A DNA stretch of 64,000 nucleotides from Tyto alba (Eukaryota > Chordata > Aves > Strigiformes > Tytonidae), in assembly GCF_018691265.1 (NCBI RefSeq), contig NW_024881277.1:7677080-7741079 (forward strand), read 5' to 3'. The notes beneath the pieces were generated by a model that made no database searches, was not told where the DNA came from, and worked only from the letters and a program-made list of their open reading frames with translations. Shown piece by piece: positions 10,890-22,239 of this stretch. The position numbers were made by a program, and so were the translations under genes. Numbering within the stretch: the first letter of the stretch is position 1; the number at the start of each line of letters is the position of its first letter.

Positions 10890-11345
10890 GAGGATGCTGT
10901 CTTTGAAAACCAGGTACACTTGGCTTTGCTGCCCATCAGTGCTGCTGACCATGAGATCCCGGCTAAAACTCCCCATAATCAGCCAGATCTGCTTCACTGA
11001 GGACCAACATTTGCAGTCCTCTATTCCCCTTCCTCACTGCCCTCAGGAGCTCAGACTCCGTTATCACTGTCCCAACAGCCAGTCTTCACAGCCCTGACCA
11101 GCTCTTCCTTGCTTGCAATTATCAGCTCCAGGTTGGCCCATCTGGCAGCTGTGAAAACAAGCTGTCCCCAAACCGCCTGGACTGTTTGCATGCTGCTGTG
11201 TTCCAATTCCAGAAAATGCTGGGGCCATTAATGTCCCCAGTGAGGCCCAGGCTTCTCCAGCCAGAGACTTCCTTGGGGTGCTTTGGAAAGATTATGGCAT
11301 TTTCTCCATTCATGTTAAAACCAGAGGCCCGCTCTTGTCCCAGCT
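10890..11345 (-). mobile_element. CR1 LINE ORF2 fragment, antisense
   Basis: Antisense CR1 endonuclease-region text: GACCAGCTCTTCCTTGCTTGCAATTATCAG, followed by GTCCCCAGTGAGGCCCAG. Comparable text occurs at 51,700-52,100. It is heavily decayed. Confidence 0.55.
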
Positions 11346-11649
11346 GACGGCATGAGTGCACATTTGGGTCATAGCACCTCAGGGGTAGCACCAGGCCAAG
11401 CTCTGACTTGTCTCAGGGAAACCTGGAACCAAGTGTCCAAGACCCCATGCGTGCAAAGGCTTTTCTTCAGAGCAGAGACGGGCCAGAGCGGACGGTAATG
11501 GAAACATAAAGCCAAAACTGGAAGCCAAGAGATTGAGCAAACCCTCCTGTCCCCAAGTCCAGAGAGAAACTGGGCTGGGAAACACAGGCCTGGATAGAAA
11601 ACTGTTTAAGGATTTCCCCTGGTTACATCCCGTTCAATATATGGCTGGG

Positions 11650-11995
11650 GTTTTCTTCATCCTGCTGTCTTATCTGCAGATCTTCAGGGTCGTGCTGAGG
11701 ATCCCCTCTGAGCAGGGACAGCACAAAGCCTTTTCCATGTGCCTCCCTCACCTGGCCGTGCTCTCCCTGTTCATCCACACTGACATGTTTGCCTACCTGA
11801 AGGCCTCCTCTATGTTCTCCCCATCTCTGTCTCTGGTAGTTTCATTTCTGTAATAGGTGATGCTTTCAGCATTGAACCCCCTCTTCTATAGCATAAGGAA
11901 CCAGGAACCCAAGGATGCCCTGAGGAAACCGATCGGAGGTTTTTCAGCAGCCATAGACTCTCAGCCTTTCTCTGCAAATGACCCCTACTATATAT
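11650..11995 (+). pseudogene. Olfactory receptor pseudogene fragment (TM5-TM7)
   Basis: Sense reading LLSYLQIFRVVLRIPSEQG, KAFSMCLPHLAVL and NPLFYSIRNQEPKDAL matches the C-terminal third of the three intact OR genes here. TM1-TM4 are missing. Two adjacent stops (TAA TAG, near 11,851) replace the usual Tyr-Ser before the Pro-x-x-Asn-Pro region. The normal C-terminal stop is absent and the frame runs on to TGA near 11,998. It lies on the opposite strand from the intact genes. Confidence 0.9.
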
Positions 11996-13140
11996 CATGA
12001 CAGCCCAAGAATACCTTTGCTTCTCTATACATTTTAGTCCTCGTTTTTCCAGTTGCGATGATGTGTTCTTCAAAGAAATAGCATTATTCTTTCCCTCCTA
12101 CTTCAGTATCCAACCATCTTGTGCAACCCAGAGACTTGGTTTCAATAACGAGCTCTCTGTGTATTTAAGCAGAATAAATGAACACACAACTTTTTGCCTT
12201 AAATCCATCCTGATCGGGGCAGGAATGAATGGGGAATGAAAACACCTTTCTGGCTGCACCAGCTCAGGGCAGGCCTCTCTGACAGCATGGCAGCAGAAGC
12301 TGCCTGAGAACCTCCAGGGCCAGGGATCTTGTGCAGGTCACGAGAGAGGGGATGGCATGGAGGGGCTGCAAAGCCCTCAGGATGTGCTGGAGAGGAGAGC
12401 AGGGGATGCTGGGTGACACTGACCTCCTTCTCCTTGTGCCAGTGATGCCTCCCATCTCCGGGGCTGACCCCTCCCTGCCCCCATGGAGCTGCTCTGCCTT
12501 TCAGAGGGGTGGAGGCCATGGTGGGAGTACCAGGAACCTGCCTTGGGACTAACCCAGACTGGGCTTTGCTGGGAAATGAGGTGGAGGAGGTCAGGGGAGG
12601 GGGAAATCTTGCAGAAGTTTGGCTTGAGTGGAAAGTAGCAGGAAGAGAAAAACAACAGAGTATAAGTTGTACTGCATGACCACGCGGGGTGAGGACACAC
12701 CAGGGGATTTGTGGTGCAGAGCCAGGGCTTGTGGAAGGGATTGAAGGCATGCAAGTGCAGGAGAGAAGAGGCGGCTCTGTGCTCTTGTTGGCATGAACAG
12801 ACCAGGCAGGTGGCCCAGGGCCTTCATCTCCCCCCAGCCTCTCTCACTGGCCATTTCCAGCACTGGCTGCTCACCCAAGCTTATGGGTGAGTCTTTCTGT
12901 GAGACCATCTCCATCCTCCTGCTGGTCTCAGGGCCTGTGTGGGGGGACCGGCCAGCCGTGCCCGGCCTCTCTCCTGCCCCAGACCCCAACATACCCTGGA
13001 GCAGGGCTGTCTGTAAAGACCAGCATGGGACACAGCTGGGTCTGGGCAGGGGTCAGATGCTGGAGGAGCCTCCAAACCATCATGGACTTGGGAGAAGGGG
13101 CAATGAAAACTGTATTGGGGATTGATCCAGAGAACCTTTC
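11996..13140. other. Unassigned sequence
   Basis: No gene signature. The ORFs are G/C-biased shadows, and nothing here matches the OR upstream module. Confidence 0.45.
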
Positions 13141-14168
13141 AACTATCACAAACCAAATGAAGGAGGTGATTGGGGAAATACAGCACAGATTGCTCAAGGG
13201 CAAATCATGCCAATATAACATCATCATCTTCTTCAACAAATAACATCTTCTAGTGACATGGGGAGATCAGTGATGTTGTTGTCCTGGACTTCAGCAAAGC
13301 ATTCAACACCTTTTCCTACATCCTTCTCCTGGACAAAGTGGCAAGACAGAGATTGGGGGTTTGATGTGTGAGATGGGTAGGAAATTGTCTCACAGGCTGC
13401 ACTCAGAGGGTGGTGATCAATGCTTTTACTTAGGCTGGAAGCCTGTAGCATGTTGGATCCCCCAGGAATTGGTACTGGGTCCCATGCTGTTCAACATCTT
13501 CATAAAAGTTCTGGATGTTGTGATTGAAATCACCCTCACCAAATTTGCTGATGCCATTAAGCTGGGTGGTGAGGTGGACATGCCAGAAGGGAGAGTCATC
13601 TTACAGAGAGACCTGCACAGGCTGGACGAATGGGCCAGCAAGAACAATATGAACTACGAGACAAAGACAAGTCAAAAGTCCTGCACCTGAGTCAGAGAAA
13701 CCAAAGAGCCCAGTAGAGGCCAGCGGGTGTGTGGCTGGGGAGCAGCCTTGCTGAGAGGGACCTGGGGGTTCCTGGTGGACAGCAAGCTGAAGAGGCTCTG
13801 GCAGTGCCCCGCTGCAGCAACAACAGCAAATAGGCTCCTGGGCTGCATCCATAGGGGCGTTACGAGCAGGCACAGGGACATGATCATCCCACTCTGCTCA
13901 GGCTTTGTCAGGCTACAACTGGAGTGCTGTGTCCAGTTCTGGTCCCCACAATGGAAGAAATCCACAGGCAGACTGGAGACAGGCCAAAGGGCTAAGGACA
14001 GTCATTCGCTGGAAGGAACTCCCCAAGGGATGTGGTGGAGTCCCCACCACTGCAGGTTTTCAAGAAGCAATTGGACAGGGTGCTAGGTAGTCTCATGTAG
14101 GCTCCCTTTCTCAGAAAAGGTTGGACCTTTCCAAGCTGGGCTGCTCTATGATACAATGATTCTATGAA
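13141..14168 (+). mobile_element. CR1 LINE, RT C-terminus to 3' end, sense
   Basis: Translated pieces are VLDFSKAFNTF, then PQELVLGPMLFNIF, then KFADAIKLGG. These are CR1 reverse transcriptase motifs; the usual FADD box reads FADA here. After that comes the thumb/C-terminal region and a 3' end with ATACAATGATTCTATGA. Stops and an internal deletion near 13,985 make it inactive. Confidence 0.88.
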
Positions 14169-14420
14169 TATCTCTTTGATCAGTTGAGGTCAGCTGTCCT
14201 GGCTGTGTCCCATCTACCCCCCACTTCTTGCCCACCTGCAGCTATTCACAGGAAGGAAAGAGTGAGAAATAGAAAACACCTTGATGCTGCACAACAATTG
14301 CTCCGCAATGACAACAACAATGCTGTGTTATCAATGCTGATTTAGACTCCAAGGAAAAAAAAAGCCACCATAAGGGCTGCGACAATTAAAGTTAACCCCA
14401 TCCCAGCCAGTCCCAGCACA
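14169..14420 (-). mobile_element. Truncated ERV-L-type LTR fragment
   Basis: The text TCAGCTGTCCTGGCTGTGTCCCAT, then TGTGTTATCAATGCTGA, then AACCCCATCCCAGCCAGTCCCAGCACA is the 5' half of a common avian LTR read antisense. The TATA side is missing. It starts exactly at the CR1 tail. Confidence 0.65.
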
Positions 14421-14739
14421 CTTTAACCAAAACTGATACTACAGTGTACAGGTTGTCTGGCGAGTGACGAGTGGTGGGTAAATCACTCTCTTCACTCCTC
14501 TGGCAGGTGTCCTCTTTAAACACTCCAGGACACTGCTGGCTGCCTTTGCAACCAGGTCATACTGCATTGTGCTGATCGCTGCTGGATCATGTTTTGCTTT
14601 CTATTCCTGAGCACAACCAAAGACTTGTGCATAGAGCTGCTCCTCATCCAGGCAGGCCCCTTCTGCTGTCACTACAGGGTGTCATTCTCTCCTAGTGGCT
14701 AGACCTGGATGTTTTCCTTCTGTCTTGTGAAATTCCTGA

Positions 14740-15400
14740 CAGGACAGTCCTCTCATCTGCCAGGTTTCATCAGAATGGCATCCCTAGGGCACAGGGATGG
14801 TCCTCTCAATTTACTGTCATTGACAAACACTGTCAGAATTGCCTCCTCTGGGTCATGGATAGAGTTGTTAAATTGCCCAGGTCCCAGGAGATTTCCCTGT
14901 GCTGCCCCACAATGCCCCAGTATCTCCCACTGGCCTCCAGGTCGAGTATGACCCCTTCACCACAGCTCTCTGAGCCTGAACCTCCAAGTGGTGTTTCACC
15001 TCTCTGTCTGTCGATCCACCCAGACTGTAATGGCCTAACGTGGGTATGAGAATATTGAGGGAGATCATGGCCAATGCCTTGCAGCATTGGAGGTACCTGA
15101 CATCCACTATTCTTATGTCACACACAAAAACAGTTACTTCATCCTGCGGGCAATCAGGTTGGCAGGGCATGATTTACCCTTGGAAAGTCCCTGCCGACTG
15201 CATTTGGACATTTTCTTCTCTTTTAGGTGCCCAGGAACATCACCCAAGAGGACTCTAACTGACGGCACACTCCTCACCAAAGAGAGCTTGTACAGCCTGT
15301 GGTTCCCTGGGTGGCCCCTGTGGGCTCTTTCAAAGTTGGCTGCAACATTGGCTTGTCCTCTCCCACAAGAAGCCTCTACCAATCCCATGGCCTCTTAAAA
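14740..15400 (-). mobile_element. Probable CR1 fragment, antisense
   Basis: The text around 15,080-15,190 (ATCAGGTTGGCAGGGCATGATTTACCCTTGG) matches the antisense CR1 segment encoding the RT palm. Flanking text is more decayed. The proximal boundary is approximate. Confidence 0.5.
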
Positions 15401-16390
15401 GGCATATTCCAAAGAAATATCCATATTGCAGTCTAACTTAATTGCCACTATCCTGCCTGGTTTACCACGTACTCAATTTCTCTAATCTTTCATGAATTTG
15501 CACCTGGCCAGGATACAATGAACATTTCTCACGTCACCTTTTCAGATGCAGACTGAGGAGGCAACGGACATTTCCATTATTCTCCAGCTTTTTCTTTCAT
15601 TATTGTTTGTACCTTCAGATAACTCTCACCTATGTTGCTCTTTTGAACTTTAGGGAGTAAAAACTTTCAACAGCCTCTTTGTTTCCTTAGTCAACACTTC
15701 AATTGTGTTTATACCTATCTTTGTGTATTTACCTACCTAAGTTATTTCTCCTGACAGTAGCCCTCCCAGAAGGCAACATCATTAGAGTTATCTTGTACTT
15801 AGCATATGTTTCTGGATCACTAATTTATTGGTCATGAAAATATATCACACTTCTAATTTCTTACTTTCCAAGGAACTAAAACCCTTCTGTGCCTGTGGGC
15901 AGCCAGTTCTCTAAGGGCAGCAGTGGGAGCTGGTGTAAAGGATGTGTAAGATCCAGCTGCAGAGATCAGTGGAGAAGGCTGATGTAAGGAGAAGTGATGC
16001 AAGTCCCAGGGGGCCAATGTGAGAAATGGTGAGAATGGGCAATGAGGAGCCAGGTTGTCCATTCTGTGTTGGACCCCAAGGGACTGTCCAGACCTCCCAA
16101 GGAGACACTGTGCATCAATATCAGAGACAGAATGTTGTTATCACATCTTCTCTAAACAGAAATTAATATAAAATGCTCTTTATAATGAAGAATCATTTTT
16201 ATTAGATATATTTGGAAATGTTCCTCCTTAACTACATTCCAAAATTTATTCAATTATCTGTACGAGTCTTCAAGACTTAAAGGAAAATGCATGGCTTGTT
16301 AGGACATTCTGTATTTTAATGAGCCCCATGGTGTGTTTGGCCCTGAGTCCAGGAGCATCAGATACTAAGTGGAGACTGAGCAAAATACTC
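15401..16390. other. AT-rich unassigned stretch with one dispersed repeat
   Basis: A+T-rich sequence with no coding signal. The only recognisable piece is 15,870-16,062, the inverted mate of 6985-7200. Confidence 0.5.
15870..16062 (-). repeat. Dispersed repeat, inverted mate of 6985-7200
   Basis: The reverse complement shares the CACCAGCTCCCACTG and GAACTGGCTGCCCACAGGCACAG blocks with 6985-7200. Confidence 0.5.
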
Positions 16391-16399
16391 AAGAAGTCA

Positions 16400-17230
16400 A
16401 AGTCAGAAGAAAACCCAAAGTACCTTGAAGCATTGATTGGCCCCACTGAGGGCCATTACTGACAAAGCCTCCCCATGGACTCGTTAGAGCAGATAATTGG
16501 AGGCTGTGGTTGCAGGTAGGCAAAGGCACTGTGCAGGTGGCTGTAAGGCTGAAAAACCCCTTGGTTTGTTTTATGAAGCAGAAAGGACAATCCCTGAACC
16601 GCCAGGCCATGCGAAAGCAGGTCCTGTCCCTCACGTGTGGGTCAGGGCTCTTCCTGGGGGAAGTGGGGTGTGAGGGTGAGCAATGCCACATGTAGGGAAA
16701 CTACACAACACCTCCCAGCTTCCCCAAGAAGGGACAAGGAGGAAATAAATTCCAGAGCCTCAAAATAAGGTTTATCCTGGTAGGCCTCAGCAGCAGAGGC
16801 AACTGCCATAGTCAAGGGGACAAAGAACTTGTTCTTGTATGTCCTTTCAGCCCTCCCAGAACCCTTGGCCACCACTACTGCAGGCTTCCTTCTACTGTCC
16901 CCTTTACGCACCATTTTCCCTTCAGGATTTTGGCATCCATCTTGCTTTCCCACCGAGCTGTCACCCCAGCATTTCTGTACCTTCACTGACATCTCTCCAC
17001 CCTCGCTGGCTGCTCCTTGAAAAACAATGCTGTGGGCTTTTTGAGAGTCCTTCTGGGCACCTCCTATGCCACAACGCAACCCTTGTAGTGAGATTTCCTT
17101 CTCTCACATCCAGACTGAAGTTTCCAAGCTGCACTTTGTGGAGCTTCCCTTCTCCTCCCACTTCCAAGAAAAGCTCCATCTTCTCTGAAACCATCCTTGA
17201 AGCTGCAGACATCTGCTACAGTGCCCTCAG
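16400..17230 (+). repeat. Dispersed repeat R, copy 1
   Basis: Repeat R is defined by four ordered blocks: GACAAAGCCTCC, then AGGGCTCTTCCTGGGG, then GGCAACTGCCATAG, then GCTGCACTTTGTGGAGCTTC. The same order recurs at 22,240-22,985 and 49,740-50,660. No ORF is conserved between copies. I do not recognise the family. It could be an untranslated or LTR-type avian repeat. Confidence 0.6.
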
Positions 17231-18888
17231 CCTCCACTTTACCAGGCTAAAGAAGCCCAAGTCCCTCAGCCTACCCTCAGAGGAAGGTGAGGACTGGATC
17301 TCAGAAGAAGGCTGTGACAGCACACAGCAGGACTTTCACGGTGTCACTGCAGGAGAGCTCCAGTGAAATCACAGAAGAGGTGGCCCACTCCACTGGGGCC
17401 CCAGCACTGTATCTGGGACAGGAATGAGATGATGACCCTAGATGACATCAATACCCCTAGCCAGGGTGCAACTGCCTTCTCAGCACAGACCTGCCAGTTT
17501 GGGAATCTTGCAGAGAGAAGTGGGTGGCACACAGCCCGGTACTGACCTTAGGATGTGGCCACCAGCGGGAAACACTCAGCACGTGCAAAAGGTGCCAAAA
17601 CCAGCACTGACACTGCTGTGAGCAGAGGTGGTACCTATGAGGAAGAACTTTTGCTTCTTTGTTAGTTGCTTCAATCAATTGTAAAGGAAGTTGGGAGAGG
17701 TGAAAGGTGAAGGTATGTGTGCCTCTGAGTGCATTCACACTCCCTAGATGTGCTCTGTGCCTTCTGAAAGGTGATAAATGCCTTCTTCTGAAGGGCAGTG
17801 TCACTCATGCTTGCAGAACCCCTTCTGACTGTGCAGGTGAGATACTCCCCAGGGGAACTCCTTTCATTCTGTGCATTTGAAGGCAGGGGCCAGACAGCCA
17901 AGAAAGGGTGATGGAGCAGAGAGACACAATGCAAATTTGGACTTCTGACCTAATCCTTCTGTGTCCCTCTGAAGACAGATAAACAACCTGTCTGAGCTGG
18001 GGTGAGAGGACCATGCTGGAAATGGTGGTTGCTATGTGCTGGTCTGTGGTCATTGCCCTGGGGCAGCTTCCCCGGGGTGCCCAGCGCACATGGGCACAGC
18101 CCAGCAACTGCTCTGCTGGGCCTTCAGGTCTCTCACAGGAGCCTGAATGTGTGAGGACACTGCTGTGTGCCCCCACCCTGCACATTCACACATTTCCAGT
18201 CTTCACTGGTGGTTTCTCTTCTGGGCAATTTCCTGGGTATGCTCTTGAGAGCAACTCTGGAAGAAGACCTAAACCTTCCTGCATTGCCCTGAGGAGATCC
18301 CCTTGTCTGATGGAAACACTGTCCTGAAGGCCAGCTCTGTCACAGAAGTGCCCACTGCCTGTCCCTGCCTGTGGTCACAGAACTGCCACATCGTGGGACT
18401 GTGACCACGGCACAGAAGCACTCAGATCATAGACCAATAAAAGGGCTCAGGAGCAGAAAGGGGAAGTTTAAAACCAGCAGCTTAGGAAAGATCAAGTGCA
18501 TTTGCTTCCTGGAAGCACTGTTCTGCCAAGATGTTTTTCCCCTCCACCTCTGCACACAAGCACTGTCCCAGTAGATCCAGAGAACAGCTTGGAGGAAGGA
18601 TCTCAGAGAAATATATTGCTGCAGTATCTTTTATTTTGTTTAAACACAAAGAGAGCATAGGTCCTCATTTACAAAGTCTCTCAGTCACACAAATCTTGAT
18701 AGATGCCAAATTATAAAAGCGACAAATAATCACACTTCTTTGTAGAGAATATTATGCAAAGTAAAACAAACAAACAAAAAAAAATCAACTCCCCAAACCC
18801 CAACAGAACCTACATACTGTGCCCTCCTTTGTAATGAGTTACATTTCAAGTTATTCACAAAATACATGTAATTTATTGTTTCAGAAAT
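17231..18888. other. Downstream flank of OR gene 1 (duplicated unit)
   Basis: 17,231-17,990 holds nothing recognisable. From about 18,005 (GCTGGAAATGGTGGTTG, then GGGGCAGCTTCCCC, then GTGTGAGGACAC) the text matches 44,950-45,140 downstream of OR gene 3. The OR genes were thus copied with flanking DNA. No separate gene is supported. Confidence 0.55.
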
Positions 18889-19851
18889 TCATCCTGTTAT
18901 CAGTTCCCTCAGGGCATCTTTGATCTCCTGGTTCCTCATGCTGTAGATGAGGGGGTTCACTGCTGGAGGCATCACCGAGTACAGAAATGACACCACCAGG
19001 TCCAGAGATGGGGAAGTGATGGAGGGGGGCTTCAGGTAGGCAAAGATGGCAGTGCTGACAAACAGGGAGACCACGGCCAGGTGAGGGAGGCACGTGGAAA
19101 AGGCTTTGTGCCGTCCCTGCTCAGAGGGGATCCTCAGCACGGCCCTGAAGATCTGCACATAGGAAAAAAGAATGAAAACAAAACACACAAAAGCTAAACA
19201 GACACTAACCACAATAATCACAACTTCCCTGAGGTAGGAATCTGAGCAGGAGAGCTTGAGGATCTGGGGGATTTCACAGAAGAACTGGTCCACAGCATTG
19301 CCTCCGCAGAGGGGTAGGGAAAATGTGTTGGCAGTGTGCAGGAGAGAATAGAGCAGCCCAGTGCCCCAGGCAGCTGCTGCCATGTGGACACAAGCTCTGC
19401 TGCCCAGGAGGGTCCCGTAGTGCAGGGGTTGGCAGATGGCAACGTAGCGGTCATAGGCCATGATGGTGAGAAGAGAAAACTCTGCTGAAATGAAGAAAAT
19501 AAAGAAAAAGATCTGGGCAGCACATCCCAAGTAGGAGATGTCCCTGGTGTCCCAGAGGGTGTTGGCCATGGATTTGGGGAGAGTGGTGGAGATGGAGCCC
19601 AGGTCAAGGAGGGAGAGGTTGAGGAGGAAGAAGTACATGGGGGTGTGGAGGTGGTGGTCGCAGGCGATGGCGGTGATGATGAGGCTGTTTCCCAGGAGGG
19701 CAGCCAGGTAGATGCCCAGGAAGAGCCAGAAGTATAAGAGCTGCAGCTCCCGTCTCTCTGCAAATGCCAGGAGGAGGAACTCGGTGATGGAGCTGCTGTT
19801 GAAAAATTGCTTCCACTGGTCATTGGGCACTGTCCACAGAGGAAAAGACAT
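18889..19851 (-). CDS. Olfactory receptor, OR14-like (OR gene 1)
   Basis: An odorant GPCR acting in the cilia membrane of olfactory neurons through Golf/cAMP; the ligand is unknown. The 320-residue frame has seven TM segments and all OR hallmarks: NSSS glycosylation site, LLGN in TM1, HTPMYFFLLNLSLLDL, MAYDRYVAICQPL, SYVQIF, KAFSTCLPHLAVV and NPLIYSMRN. Relatives at 38,470 and 47,654 begin MSNSSS. Here that ATGTCC has become TTTTTC, so the only in-frame Met is at 19,851, inside the pyrimidine tract of the apparent splice acceptor (AG at 19,831-19,830). A spliced message would have no in-frame start before TM2, so expression may need an unspliced or alternatively started transcript. The remainder is intact. 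Confidence 0.88.
   Translation of the reverse strand: MSFPLWTVPNDQWKQFFNSSSITEFLLLAFAERRELQLLYFWLFLGIYLAALLGNSLIITAIACDHHLHTPMYFFLLNLSLLDLGSISTTLPKSMANTLWDTRDISYLGCAAQIFFFIFFISAEFSLLTIMAYDRYVAICQPLHYGTLLGSRACVHMAAAAWGTGLLYSLLHTANTFSLPLCGGNAVDQFFCEIPQILKLSCSDSYLREVVIIVVSVCLAFVCFVFILFSYVQIFRAVLRIPSEQGRHKAFSTCLPHLAVVSLFVSTAIFAYLKPPSITSPSLDLVVSFLYSVMPPAVNPLIYSMRNQEIKDALRELITG
19830..19831 (-). other. Splice acceptor upstream of OR gene 1 coding exon
   Basis: The minus strand reads TGTCTTTTCCTCTGTGGACAG, then TGCCCAATG. It aligns with the acceptor of OR gene 2. The annotated ATG lies on the intron side. Confidence 0.6.
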
Positions 19852-20849
19852 TGAAATGTTAGTGTAGACTTGTCTGAGATAAAACCTACTTCATACCTCT
19901 CAGTGACTGCCTCCCCCTTTTAACCAAGTCCTCTGGCTCTGCTGTGAGCTCTGGAGGAGTCAGTCCTGCCAGACAGCCATAGATAAATCAGAACATGGGT
20001 GATCACAGATTAAATCCACTCATGTTCAGCATTTTTGCTCCCAATTCACCTTACTGCAAGGCATAGCTGTGGGGATATTGGATTTTTTAAACCGTTTTTG
20101 TTGCACCACTACACATGAGGAGTGGTTTTAAGGCAGAAATTTATGGCATTTCTGCTGAACTCCTACTGAAACATTGTATGTTTTGAGAGACCCAGGGGCT
20201 GTCCTGAAATTCAGAGTGAGGAGAGTTGCTCTGTCCATCAACCCTGGTCTCATCTACCCTGTGCTGACACCGTTTTGAGCTGGATGATGGAAACAGGGCA
20301 CTGCTGGGACTAGAGGAATCCAGTCTCCAAGCACAGCTCTCCAAAGCCCTCAGCCCCTCTCATCACACCTGAGGAGGATCTCAGCTCTCCCCTCCCAGCC
20401 AGGGACACAGAGGGCTCATTGCAGCTGCCTGTGTGCAGACGCCCAGCAGCATTTCCATGGCCTTAGCACTGAGGTGTTTCCTCCCTGGGCCTGCTGGATA
20501 ACACAGAGATGTCCTGGGAAAGCTGTGCCCACCTGGAGAGAAACCTGCAGCCCAGCATGAGCCCCTCAGAGCAAGAGTTGAATGTCCTAAAATGAAGGTG
20601 TCCTGAAGAGAGAATTAGGTCCTTTATTTTCCCCTGATCCCACAGATTATGAGGAGACTTTACTCCCATGGACACATCTGCACAGCAGGACCCACAGGGT
20701 TGGGCTCTGAAATGCAGCTGAACCCTGTACCCCCATCCCAGTAAGTCCAGGGATGACAGTAAGAGGAGTAGATACAGGAAAGCAAAAATGGAGAAATTCC
20801 CGAATGCTGGAACTGCTGCTAGAGGGAGAAAGGGACAGGCAGTTAGGTA
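19852..20849. other. Intron/upstream flank of OR gene 1
   Basis: No coding signal. It lies between the OR coding exon and the predicted non-coding first exon and so is best read as intron. Confidence 0.5.
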
Positions 20850-21730
20850 TTGAGTAAGTTTTCCTCTTCAAGGGTGAGGCTGCTGAAAAGGTGCCCCATG
20901 GCCATTAGGGTAGAGGCTGTGTTGAGTGGGAGAGGAGAGCAGGGGTTTGCTCAATGGAAGACATCTGAACTGAAGGACTTGGCAGGGAGGAACTCAAATC
21001 CCCCCCACCCATGGTGTTCTGGGAGCAACCCTTTCTGCCTCCCTGTCCATGTCTCTGATACCTGGGGTTGTCTGTGCTGGGACCTGCTTTTGTGTTTCCT
21101 TATCTCCTCCCTTTCAGTGCTTCCAGCCCCCGTTCCACCTGCTGTGTGCTCAGCTCTGCCCTGCAGACCCCTCCTGGCAGCAGGACACTTCCCAGGGACA
21201 ACTCTGTGTGTGCAGGGTCTCAGGAGCAGCTCAAAAAAGTGCTAATGAGAACTGGGATCTGAGTGCCTTCTCCACAATAAATAAATAATCTAAGCATTCC
21301 ACCCAGTCAAACAAGAAATCTCAAAGAGTCGCTGCATTTCAAGTGCAGTCTTGATATCCTTCTTCAGAAGGACCCTCTGCAAAAGTCCTCAGAGTGATCT
21401 GCAGCTGTGAGCATCCCTGATCCACACAGCAGCAGCTTCTGGAGAGCAGAAGGAGCCTGCCCTGGCGGGGGTCTCTCCTTACCCCCACAGCTTCTCCCTA
21501 CAGCGCTGTGGGGAGCTCCCCGGGCAGGCTGAGTGCTGACTCTGGCAGGCAGCAGAGTCCCTGCCCCAGCACACAGCCCCCTGGGGTGCAGGGACCCTGC
21601 TGGGAAGGACAGCCCTGGGCACCCCTGCCTGCACACCCGGCTGCACACCCCTGCAGCCGGACCAGCCAGAAGGCAGCCCTCATGCCCTGGCCCTCGCAGG
21701 GGGCACCAGGGAAGCCCTGCTCGGGAGCAG

Positions 21731-21772
21731 ATCCTCCTCCTCCTCCTCCTCCTTCTCCTCCTCCTCCTCCTC
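21731..21772. repeat. (TCC)n microsatellite
   Basis: About 14 TCC units with one TTC interruption. It makes a spurious poly-Leu/poly-Gly ORF on either strand. The OR gene 3 module has a shorter tract at 49,255-49,283. Confidence 0.95.
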
Positions 21773-21862
21773 TAGGCAGGAGGCAGATTCCTGGCGGCTC
21801 TGCCACCTTCCCCAGATCCCTCCCCGAGCTGCAGTTGCATTGCCCTGCACCCCCAGACTTAC

Positions 21863-22110
21863 TGTGGCCAGGGCCCTGACGCTTTCTCCTCCTCGGAGCT
21901 CTCAGCAGCCTCCCAGCCCAGGCTGCCTTGAAGCTGTGTGTGCCTCGCTGCTCTGCCCTGGGTGCCTGCAGGCAGTGCCCTCAGCCCTGCTGCGCTTTGC
22001 AGAGGAGCTGCTCCTGGGCAGAGCTGTCCCTCTGCAGCGCTGCCCACTTGCCAGGAGCTCCCTCCGGCCCAGGAGCCCGGCCCAGCTCAGCACCACAGCA
22101 ACAGCCCAAG
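21863..22110 (-). other. Predicted non-coding first exon of OR gene 1
   Basis: The minus strand reads GGCCACA then GTAAGTCTGG, with the donor at 21,862-21,857. The donor is kept in all four module copies. Splicing to the acceptor at 19,831 would remove an intron of about 2.0 kb, a usual layout for OR 5' UTRs. The 5' end of the exon cannot be set; the upper limit given is the conserved block. Confidence 0.45.
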
Positions 22111-22239
22111 GCACTTTAATGACCCCTCAGGAGGGTTTGGTGCCAACTCCATGAACCTCATGCACTGAGAAGCTGAAGAAACCTCTGAAGAATTCAAAGT
22201 TTTATTCAAACTCTAAAGTTTCTTGTGGCTTTAATTGTA

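Larger units (their letters stand above)
20850..22230 (-). repeat. OR upstream module, copy 1
   Basis: This GC-rich module recurs upstream of OR gene 2 (39,150-40,545) and OR gene 3 (48,350-49,735), and in inverted form at 53,690-54,840. Shared landmarks are CAGCTCTGCCCTGCAGAC, GGGAAGGACAGCCCTGGGCACCCCTGCC, GCTTTGCAGAGGAGCTGCTCCTGGGCAGAGCTG and CCAGGAGCTCCCTCCGGCCCAGGAGCCCGG. It carries a predicted first exon with a GTAAGT donor. Long ORFs on both strands are GC shadows. Confidence 0.8.

Noticed and set aside
21533..21806. Poly-Leu and poly-Gly ORFs
   Set aside because: Produced by the (TCC)n microsatellite.
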